From Leishmania infantum JPCM5 (taxonomy: Eukaryota > Euglenozoa > Kinetoplastea > Trypanosomatida > Trypanosomatidae): 64,000 bases of DNA. This document shows, in pieces, positions 28,902 to 36,679 of the stretch. The stretch is taken from NCBI RefSeq assembly GCF_000002875.2, contig NC_009393.2, positions 190,001 through 254,000 on the forward strand, in the 5' to 3' direction. The stretch's first letter is position 1; each line of letters opens with the position of its first letter. The notes under the pieces are model-generated. The model searched no databases. It saw nothing but the letters and a program-made list of their open reading frames with translations, and had not been told where the DNA came from. Both the position numbers and the translations under genes were made by a program.

Positions 28902-29812
28902 ACTGCTTGACCGTGCTACCACCCCCGTATCTTGGGAGGAGGCGCTGGCCCCTCCCCCTCTCCATGTCCTCTCGCCCGCCGCCATCTCATACCAGACAAG
29001 CTCACCCCGCTTTTCTCTCGCTCGTGCGTGCGTGTGCAAGCAAGAGAATAAACGGGTTGCACGGCGGTGGCCGGTGATTTGTTTGGACGGAGATGCATGT
29101 ACGTTATCGGCAAGGAAGGTGGTGACCCTTCCACGTGGCAGTCATGTGGCAAGCTCATCTAGCTGTATGTATATGTGTATGTGTTTGTTCTTATTTTTTT
29201 TCTCTGCAACTCGTCTTCTCCCCTCCCATCTTTCTCCCGCCCCTCTCTCTTGGGAAGTCTGTCGCGCGGAGCTGCACACGTGCACAACACGCATGCGCGG
29301 TGGTCACTGCGCCCGATGTCGGTGCTTCTCTACGCATGTACATTAGTATTGTCGTTGCTGCTCTCTTTCTCCTCTAACGATAAAGATGGAGTGAAGATGA
29401 GTGGGCGACTTATCCATTAGATGGCACNTAGAAAACCGAAAGAACAAAAACATTATGAAAAAGCCGACAGGCGAAGATACGCAGACGTACTGGTTCCTCA
29501 CACATGGTCATGAGCGCGCGCCAGACCCNATGTGTGCTTCTTGTTTGGTGAGGGAAGGGAGGGCGTGTGCGCATAACGCGCCGCGAGGAGAGCGACCCTC
29601 TCTCTCTCTTCCCCACCCCCTCTTCTTCCCGCCGCCTCCCTCCGCCCTTATACTTGCAACCCTCGGGACGACGACGGCGTGGTGCCCTCCTGACTCTCCA
29701 TGTCCTCTTTGTGTATATAAAAGGCATATCAATATCTATATACGTCTATGTATGTGTGTCTGTGTGTGTGTGTGTGTGTAGGGGGGGTGACGTATCTTGT
29801 CCGTGATGGAGC
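28902..29812. other. Spacer with two unresolved bases (N at 29428 and 29529)
   Basis: UTR-like, with C/T tracts at about 28925-28975, 29210-29250 and 29597-29650 and a TG run at about 29756-29779. The stretch 29375-29510 is more A-rich than its surroundings. Two single N bases 101 bp apart mark uncertain sequence. Confidence 0.5.
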
Positions 29813-30441
29813 ATGAGCGACGGACGCCACAGCGGCGCTGCAGGTGGCGACAACGCGGAAGATCTGAATAGCGCTGTCAGAGAGCCAGAGGTAGCAATCA
29901 TGTCTCATGTGGAGCGCTGAGAGCACGCCGTCATGAGGGCAAGGCGCAGCGGAGGAAGAGGGGAGGAGACGCGGTGGCGTTCGCAGCTGCCGTCGGTGGT
30001 GCATTCATGCACAACCACATTGACCAAAGACGGCGAGACTTCCTCTGTCGCCCCCACACGGCGGTGGCTGCCGTCGCGCTCCGGTTGCCCGTCCGCGCGC
30101 CCGCCCTCTGTCTCATATCATCTGTCAATCGTGTAGCCACACAGCTGCCCTGCTCTCATTCCCTCCCGCCCCCCCCCGCGACACAGACCTCACATGGGGA
30201 CGCCCATAACGACACGTTTGCTGCAGTTCGTGTCGCCCACGCTGCTGCGCGTGAGTCTCTCCTCTCCAACTCTCTCCACTGCCTCCCATCAACGTCTCCT
30301 TCTCGACCTTCTTCTATGTGGTCCTTACCATGGCCCCATGCCCTGATTCTGTGGGCGCGTGTGTATCGTGCCCCCTGTGCGATGGAAGTGCCCCGCATGA
30401 ACACCAGCAACAGGAAAACAAGCGTGTCTTGTTGTGGTTGA
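29813..30441 (+). pseudogene. Candidate small protein gene interrupted by a one-base frame break
   Basis: From the ATG at 29813 the frame reads 35 plausible residues (MSDGRHSGAAGGDNAEDLNS and on, to IMSHVER) and stops at TGA 29918-29920. The next frame, open from 29872 to 30441 without its own ATG near the start, continues in protein-like fashion: RARRHEGKAQRRKRGGDAV, then a short hydrophobic segment AFAAAVGGAFMHNHIDQRRR. The two join if one base is missing near 29917-29918. The result would be a small basic protein with one short membrane-like segment. No family is recognised, and the downstream end (about 30100-30441) is low complexity and uncertain. The N bases just upstream make a sequencing error as likely as a true pseudogene. 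Confidence 0.35.
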
Positions 30442-30686
30442 TCGCTGCTTCGAGGAAGACAACGGAGCTCGACTGTGTGTGTTGGTGTGTCGACGCAGGA
30501 GGAGGTACCCTTATTAGATCTCGTTCTCCGCATTGTCTCCACACAGAGAGAGGCGTGGGCCAGGGGTGGATGTAGTTGGGGAAGAAGGATGTGTATAGCC
30601 CAGTTTCATATCAGGCATCCTCGCCGTCTCGCCTGCGCCGACAGCACATCAACGAATAATTGGCAACACCGCCACTGTTGGCAGCC

Positions 30687-32444
30687 ATGAAGCCCACAGA
30701 CGCCGGCACTGACAACAACACACACGCAGCATCGGTATTTGACTGGGCTGAGCGAGAGATGCACCTGGTCGTCTCTCTCGAGGCCTTCCTGCATGCCTGG
30801 GCGGAGGGGGATCGAGAATGCGGCAGAGCGAAGGCGGCGTCATCTGCGGCTACAGAAGCGGCGGTTTCCCGAGAGGATGAGCGGCATCATCAAGCCGGTG
30901 CACATCCTAATCCAATTCTCTGTGCGAGTGGCCTGGATGCGGCGTCGCTCGCAACCGCTCGAATCGAGTCAGCCCCGTCCACGTCCACCTTGGCCAACGA
31001 GTATCTCGCCGCGCTACCTCCTCGCCTTCCAGCCCCTCCTCCACGCAGCTTTAGACCCAATGAGATGATGCCTGGGGTCTACCTCGGGTCGTGGAGCGAC
31101 ATTGGCACCGATATACTCGAACTAGCACGACGTCTTCGTAGTGTGTCGACCGGCACGCACGAGTCCTCATCGTGCACCGCCTCTCGCTCGTCGCAGCGCC
31201 TTGTGCTACTCGTGCGCGCCTGCCCAGTGAAGGGGGTAGTTGCGCCGCGACTGGAGCTGCGCGTGACGCGGCGCCTTCGCCTCTCCACAGAAAAAGTGGC
31301 CCCTGTGCCCTCTACCAAGGCTGCTGCAGCAGGCGGGCTGCAGCAGCCGTCACAACGGCCACCCGCCATGCACAGCCGGAAGCTCCCCGGAGCGGCCACA
31401 ACGGCGGCGCCGGCCGACGAGGACGTCGTGGTGGCGCAGATGCCACTCAGTGAGGTGTACAAGCGTGTGTGTGCGGCGGTGCCAACGACGAAGGCGGACC
31501 CGGTCTCTGACGCCAGCGTCATCTGCGCAGAAGCCACGGCTTCCAGCAAAGGGGAGAATTATTACACCTCAGGCTCTATCGCCGGCGCCTCCTCAAGCAC
31601 CACAACCTCGGGTGTCAGCACAGTTGCCAGGTGGCTCTGTCCAGACTCACCGCTCATATCGCCGTCGCGGAGTGCTTCACCGGCTAGCTCAACAGCCGCT
31701 GACGTCCCGTCCGGCTGCACGTCGGCGGACTGGCATGTTTTTGTGCGAGCAATGCAGGGTGTGTTGACAGAGGAGGCATCGGCGCACACACCGGCGGGCG
31801 CCGCATTGAATAATGAAGAGATAGCCGAGACTGCCGAAGCGGAGCGCCACCCTTGCTCAGCGGCGACGACGGAGCTGCGCTACTGGCGCCTCACTCTGCC
31901 AATTCTCGACTCCCCTGGAACTCGCCTGCTGCACTATACCCCCATGACGAGTCTAATCATGCGCGCTGCACTGACACTGGAGGAGCACCCGCAGGGACGT
32001 GCGTGGCTGCAAGGTCAGCAGCAGCGGCGGGAGGTGGTCAACAACAATACCCCTGCAGACGGCAGCCATGCTATGGTGGACTTTGCCAGCGAAGGTGGCG
32101 CGTGTGGGGAAGTCGGTGCTTGCGCCACCGAAGCGAGAGTCTTTCCATGCGTGGCTGTGCACTGCCAGGCCGGCAAGTCACGCTCTGTCACCTTCGTGGC
32201 CGCCTTCCTCATGCAAGAATGGATGTGGTGGTACCGTGGGTGCTATCCGCCGAATACTGCAGGTGCGGGCACTAGGACAGCAGAGCAGCAGAAGGAACAA
32301 CGTGGTCGGCAAGGCAGCATCGCGCGGCGCCTCGTCGACACCGTCTTGTCGTACCTGCGCCGTCGGCGCCTGTGCATCGGCATCAACCTCGGCTTTGACA
32401 CGCAGCTGTGGGAGATGATGTGCGGTTTTGTGCGGAGTCTCTGA
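30687..32444 (+). CDS. Dual-specificity protein phosphatase with large internal insertion (585 aa)
   Basis: The catalytic signature VHCQAGKSRSVTFVAAFLM carries the phosphatase loop H-C-x5-R-S, with nucleophile Cys493 and Arg499. The N-terminal edge of the domain is MMPGVYLGSWSDI near residue 131, as in typical DUSPs. The likely general acid is Asp408 in LPILDSPGTRLL. Between the domain edge and the general acid lies an insertion of about 240 residues, rich in Ser, Ala, Thr and Pro, where compact DUSPs have some 40 residues. The enzyme should hydrolyse phosphotyrosine and phosphoserine/threonine in proteins; substrates are unknown. The first ATG is 30687; nine codons upstream there is only a TTG. 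No membrane segment is seen. Trypanosomatids have many atypical DUSPs of this kind. Confidence 0.85.
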   Translation: MKPTDAGTDNNTHAASVFDWAEREMHLVVSLEAFLHAWAEGDRECGRAKAASSAATEAAVSREDERHHQAGAHPNPILCASGLDAASLATARIESAPSTSTLANEYLAALPPRLPAPPPRSFRPNEMMPGVYLGSWSDIGTDILELARRLRSVSTGTHESSSCTASRSSQRLVLLVRACPVKGVVAPRLELRVTRRLRLSTEKVAPVPSTKAAAAGGLQQPSQRPPAMHSRKLPGAATTAAPADEDVVVAQMPLSEVYKRVCAAVPTTKADPVSDASVICAEATASSKGENYYTSGSIAGASSSTTTSGVSTVARWLCPDSPLISPSRSASPASSTAADVPSGCTSADWHVFVRAMQGVLTEEASAHTPAGAALNNEEIAETAEAERHPCSAATTELRYWRLTLPILDSPGTRLLHYTPMTSLIMRAALTLEEHPQGRAWLQGQQQRREVVNNNTPADGSHAMVDFASEGGACGEVGACATEARVFPCVAVHCQAGKSRSVTFVAAFLMQEWMWWYRGCYPPNTAGAGTRTAEQQKEQRGRQGSIARRLVDTVLSYLRRRRLCIGINLGFDTQLWEMMCGFVRSL

Positions 32445-32548
32445 CCGGGCACGTGTAGAGTCGAAAGAAGCCCGAAGATGCGCAGCCATGTGGCACCGCA
32501 TTGCGACAACCCTGCTGGCCGGCCGGTACCTGTGAGTAGGCGTAAATA

Positions 32549-32551
<3 letters not shown>

Positions 32552-32617
<66 letters not shown>
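32552..32617. repeat. (GT)33 microsatellite
   Basis: An uninterrupted run of about 33 GT dinucleotides beginning about 107 bp after the phosphatase stop codon, the longest simple repeat in the window. It should be transcribed as part of that gene's 3' UTR. Confidence 0.95.
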
Positions 32618-32621
<4 letters not shown>

Positions 32622-33400
32622 CTTCATGCGCATCAGGCTCTCAGCTGCTGCGCATAGCACCTCACAGCACTGGAAACGAAAGAAAACTTTCTGCCACTGA
32701 AGCAGCCAGCGGAGCGGTGGGGAAGGGGGAAGTGGCGAAGGGGATTCAGTGAAAGGCGACTCGAGCAGACCGCAGGGGGTCGGGGAAGGTGCTGAACCGT
32801 GAAAGGCGGTGGCATGCGCGTGCCGCCCTTCGCCTCACCCGTTAGCTGCCTTGGGTAGGTTGGCGGTCACGGCAGAGACGGAAGTGATGGGGGGAGGGGG
32901 AGGTCGGGATCTGACGGCGAAGTCGCTGCGCCGACGTCGTTGTGGCAGCCCCTCAGCCCTGCCCATGTCTTCTCCCCTACTCACCCCATCCTCTAGAGTT
33001 CACAAGCCCAAAAGGAAACACAATAGCCGTGGACAACTCAGGCCTCGGGCGCTGGCCGAAGGTGGGGGAGAGACCCGGGCGTTTCGTCTTGTGCTCTCTC
33101 TCTCTGTACATGCACGTACACGTACTCTGCCCTCTCGTCATCGATGGTTCTAATCCGCCCTGTTGTCCCCTACCCCTCTCCCTCTCCCTCTCCCTCTCCC
33201 CTGACGCGCGCACACGTGTCCATGCCGCCTCATTCTTTAGCCTCCTCTTTGGCTGCGCCTTTTCTGTATCAGTGCTTTTCCCGGGCGTGCCACATCACAC
33301 GAGCAGCGCCTCCACCGCTTCCGCAACGGGACGTGGCAAACCCGCGCGCAAAGACGCACGGACGCCGCCACTCGCATGGTACGTGTTGCTTCGTTGCCGC

Positions 33401-33414
33401 CTGTCTTCCCCCAG
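33401..33414 (+). promoter_or_regulatory. Candidate splice acceptor for the histidine phosphatase gene
   Basis: The pyrimidine-rich CTGTCTTCCCCC is followed by AG at 33413-33414. Using this acceptor, the first ATG is 33498. Using an earlier AG (for example 33239-33240) would place a short upstream ORF starting at 33376 in the leader. Confidence 0.35.
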
Positions 33415-33497
33415 AGGCGTTCTTTTCCACTTGCTGCTGCTGCTGTGGTGCAACTCCCCTTGCCCGGCCTGCCTGCAACATCCTAAAGCTGCGCACA

Positions 33498-34286
33498 ATG
33501 CCGCCCGCGCACATCTTCATTGCCCGCCACAGCGAGCGGGTAGACCACATGAACCGCGAGTTCGCCAAGACCTACAGCCGCCCGCACGACTCTCCCATCA
33601 CCGAAAACGGCGTCGTCCTGGCGGAAAAACTCGGCGAGTACCTGGTCCGCCACTACCGTGTCGACCCCGCCGATGTTGTCGTTATAACCTCTCCCCTGCT
33701 GCGCTGCGTTCAGACCTCGAATGCAATCGTGACCGGCGCCCTCCGCGCCGCGGCGGCGAGCGCGAAGGTCGACACGATTCCTGTGTATCTTGAGCCGGCC
33801 ATCATGGAAGGCCCGTACTGGATGTTCGTGGACATGTGCAACAACCCATCCGTCGTGGAGCCGAACGGCGGCCCCTTCCACTGCCCAGAGCCCGTGTACA
33901 ACGATGCAGCGTTCCACCGCGCCAGCACCTCGCCACACGTGCAGCTGCAGAATCCGTTCCCTTTGCACCCGCCTCCGGTCTTCACAGTGAAGGACAACAA
34001 GCTTGTCGACTCGAGCTTTCCAGAGCGGTGCGCGCAAGCCTCTAAGAGGCTGCTGGCTGTCCCAGAGCTGGATGGCAAGACGGTGGTGCTCGTGGCGCAC
34101 GGCGAGACAGTGCTGCGTGCACTGCATGCGATGAAGAACACGGAGATAGACGCGGAATTCCACAGCCCGCCCTATACGGGGCTCGTGCACGTCACGTGCG
34201 AGTGCAGCGGGGCAGAGACGCGGGTGTCGGTGGAGTATGAACCCTTTGCGACACCGCATCTCCCTGCGGAACCGATGGAGTCGTAG
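33498..34286 (+). CDS. Histidine phosphatase superfamily (phosphoglycerate mutase-like) protein
   Basis: The 262-residue protein begins with the superfamily signature: IFIARHSERVDH has Arg10, the phospho-accepting His11 and Glu13 (R-H-S-E rather than R-H-G-E). The segment VITSPLLRCVQTSNAI is the usual S-x-x-x-R-x-x-Q-T block. The second catalytic His is His201 in VLVAHGETVLRAL. The lack of classical cofactor-dependent PGAM motifs and the R-H-S-E-R form suggest a phosphatase of the UBASH3/STS-like or TFIIIC-tau55-like branch rather than a glycolytic mutase. Trypanosomatid glycolysis uses an unrelated cofactor-independent enzyme. The upstream open frame from 33144 encodes low-complexity sequence and is treated as UTR. 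The protein is probably cytosolic; its substrate is unknown. Confidence 0.8.
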   Translation: MPPAHIFIARHSERVDHMNREFAKTYSRPHDSPITENGVVLAEKLGEYLVRHYRVDPADVVVITSPLLRCVQTSNAIVTGALRAAAASAKVDTIPVYLEPAIMEGPYWMFVDMCNNPSVVEPNGGPFHCPEPVYNDAAFHRASTSPHVQLQNPFPLHPPPVFTVKDNKLVDSSFPERCAQASKRLLAVPELDGKTVVLVAHGETVLRALHAMKNTEIDAEFHSPPYTGLVHVTCECSGAETRVSVEYEPFATPHLPAEPMES

Positions 34287-35209
34287 CGAAGGAAGAAACG
34301 AGGAAGGTGTTGACGTTGGTGCAGGCGCCACGTAGCCACGGCACCCTCTTCCTGCCCACGAGCAGACCTGGACAGCAGTCATCACCAGACATCGGTGTTG
34401 TCTGCGTGCATCGCTTTTTGCTTTCTTCTATGTATCTGCCTGTGCGTGCATGCCTGCGTCTGCGCGTGGCAGCGGAGAAGGGAAGGGGGAGGGAGGAGGA
34501 GGCCAGACACCCACACCCTATCCCCTGCCAGTGCCGAGCCTCCCCTCTGGTGGGGGGCACGGGTTGAGGCAGGGGACGCGCTCAGGTCACTGAGTTGGTG
34601 CCTTGTGCTGCGGCAGGTCCCGTGGGTGCGGTGGGAGGGGGGAGGGGGAGGGTCGAGTGGCGGTTGCGCTCCTATTCGATGGCAGGATAACGGACGCGTT
34701 GGGCAGGAAAACGAAATCGCTTTCTGTGCATCATGAGCCCCCACCCTCCTCCTTCTCCTTTCTTTCTTCTCCGCACGAAAGTTCCTTCCACGTGTGTTCG
34801 TGTGTGTTCTTGTAGAGAACGAGCGAGTGAGAGAGAGAGAGAGAGCGACACTGCGGCATCCAAACAGAGAACTGCCCGGCATCGGCACACGGGGTGCCGG
34901 CGACACCGCTGTCATGGACAAGAATTGGGGAGAAACTTTGAACAACGCCGCAGCAGGAGTGAAGGGTGCACACGGCCATGTGCGCTACCTCATTTGCCCC
35001 CCCCTCCCCTCAACCCCAATCCCAACCTCCGCCGCTCCTTCCCTCACTCCCAAGTTTCCGCAGCCACCCTCCCACAGCGCTGGCCCTAAAAGCATAACAG
35101 CACCGAGGCAGACGCACGCGAGAGGTCGATCTTTCATATTGGCTGCCTCGTTGTTTGTTGTTGTTGATCTCACCCGCTCCTTTATCTTTCCTTATCGCTC
35201 TCTGCTCCC
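34287..35209. other. Spacer with repeat copy D
   Basis: Holds repeat copy D and GA/CT-rich low-complexity sequence at about 34831-34850. A C-rich tract lies at about 34998-35060. No gene seen. Confidence 0.5.
34468..34708 (-). repeat. Dispersed repeat copy D
   Basis: About 241 bp, same orientation as copy C and inverted relative to A and B. It matches copy C from the GGGAAGGGGGAGGGAGG region to GGACGCGTTGGGCAGGA, with a few substitutions and a shorter, different left end. It lies about 0.18 kb past the stop at 34286, again in a probable 3' UTR. Confidence 0.85.
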
Positions 35210-36679
35210 ATGAGCGCGTCACCTTCCTCCTCGTCCACGGCCGCCGCCTCCGCCAGCCCGCAGGGCACCGTCGAAGTCCTTCTCTGTGACGGCTGTCGTT
35301 GCCCTATTGGTTCGCTGTGGGATGTGCTGCCGGCGGAGGAGGCGGTTCCTGTGTGGAGGGAGCAGGTGTACAGCTACGAGCTGGACCTTTTCGCCAATGG
35401 ATCGCCGCCGATACAGGCGTACAGCGCCACGAACCCGAGCGCGCGGCGGTTTGATCTACTGCGCTTGGCTCCGCATGTGACACTGCGTCTGGCCTCAACG
35501 CCTAGTGGCGAAGCTCCACCACCCGGTGCAGATGCTTTTCGCTCGTGTAACGCCGATACTTCGACCACCGCCGCCTCGGTCCTCGATGCACAAAAGTGTG
35601 AAGGACCAGTGCAGGTCGAGGAGGTCTCCACAACGCATGCGCAACCGGCGGATGCGACAGGGACGCGCGGTGCCGCCTCCACCACGCTTCACGCGCCGTC
35701 TTTTGTGGAGTGCAACACGACCGTTTACTCCACTGAACACTCCTTCTTCGCCGGCTATGCGTGGTGCTTCTGCAACTGCAGCAACTGCGGCGCCTTCCTG
35801 GGGTGGGGCTTTGCCGCGGTGGATCGCCTGCGCGCCGCGCGACGCCTTCATCGGGGCAGCAAGAGCGGCGGCGTGTCAGAGAACGGTGATGTCGGCCGGG
35901 CACGCAAGAAGGGGGCGCGCCAGGAGGAAGAGGTGAGAAAAGCCGAGACGGACACTGCCACAGCCGCAGCTGCGGGCGACAGTCAACCTGCCGAATCAAG
36001 TTCCCCGCCCGTAGCACCGAGTGCCCCCCGGGATCAGCGCCAGCAACGGCCACGTGGAGAGGGCGATGGCTGCAGAAGCGGCGCACGCGCTAGTGATCTC
36101 GCGCCGCCAGATGACTCCGACGACAGCAGTGATGAAGGCACGTCTATGACGACCACCACTGACAGCAACGACGGCGACGACAGCAGCGCCATCGGCGGTG
36201 CTCGAGGTGGTGGGCAAGAGCACACAAACACCGGCGTAACACCCGACTTCATTGGCATCATCATTACCCATTGCACCGGCGATCCAGACTATCCGATAGC
36301 GTCCCTCATGCGCGATGTCGAGTGGCGTGCCGCGCGGCAACGACGCCGCAAGCGAGTTGAAGCCCTGACACGCCGCCTGTCCCTCCTCCTCCCACAGATG
36401 AGGGACAGCTACCGCGCGCACGAAATTTACCACGACTATCACGCCATGGAGCAGCTGCTTTACGCCGCACCGCTTCTCCCACTGCAGGAGGCATCAGATG
36501 GATTCGCGACCGCGGTAACCGCACTCCTGTCCGATGTGGACGAGGACGGGGTGCCGATCTGCATGCACGACACGGTGGAGGCAGCACGCATCGCCGTAGC
36601 GAGGCAGATGGACAGCGAAAACTGCAGTGGTGTAAGCGGGCACAGCAGCAGCGGGCACGAGGGAAACAATCCCTCGTAG
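35210..36679 (+). CDS. CULT-domain (cereblon thalidomide-binding-like) protein
   Basis: The 489-residue protein carries an expanded CULT domain. A C-x2-C pair (Cys26, Cys29 in LLCDGCRCPIG) and a second pair (Cys190, Cys193 in CNCSNCGAFLGWGF) match the structural zinc site of cereblon. STEHSFFAGYAW (174-185) followed by GWGF (198-201) closely resembles human cereblon STEHSWFPGYAW and GWKF. The ligand cage therefore has Phe179 for the first Trp and keeps Trp185 and Trp199; Glu176 and His177 are also kept. The closing strand FIGIIIT near residue 347 resembles FWGLTRS. Low-complexity insertions occupy about 97-163 and 205-344. No Lon-like domain or DDB1-binding region is visible, so this is not a full cereblon. 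No signal peptide is seen. The function of stand-alone CULT proteins is unclear; the fold binds cyclic imides and related uracil-like compounds. Confidence 0.75.
   Translation: MSASPSSSSTAAASASPQGTVEVLLCDGCRCPIGSLWDVLPAEEAVPVWREQVYSYELDLFANGSPPIQAYSATNPSARRFDLLRLAPHVTLRLASTPSGEAPPPGADAFRSCNADTSTTAASVLDAQKCEGPVQVEEVSTTHAQPADATGTRGAASTTLHAPSFVECNTTVYSTEHSFFAGYAWCFCNCSNCGAFLGWGFAAVDRLRAARRLHRGSKSGGVSENGDVGRARKKGARQEEEVRKAETDTATAAAAGDSQPAESSSPPVAPSAPRDQRQQRPRGEGDGCRSGARASDLAPPDDSDDSSDEGTSMTTTTDSNDGDDSSAIGGARGGGQEHTNTGVTPDFIGIIITHCTGDPDYPIASLMRDVEWRAARQRRRKRVEALTRRLSLLLPQMRDSYRAHEIYHDYHAMEQLLYAAPLLPLQEASDGFATAVTALLSDVDEDGVPICMHDTVEAARIAVARQMDSENCSGVSGHSSSGHEGNNPS

Larger units (their letters stand above)
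32445..33497. other. Spacer with (GT)n array
   Basis: Begins with the long GT array at 32552-32617. Otherwise UTR-like, with CCCTCT-type pyrimidine tracts at about 33167-33201 and mixed tracts at 33227-33280 and 33401-33412. No gene seen. Confidence 0.5.

Noticed and set aside
33483..34385. 300-codon open frame on the - strand
   Set aside because: Antisense to the histidine phosphatase gene, whose catalytic motifs are clear on the + strand.
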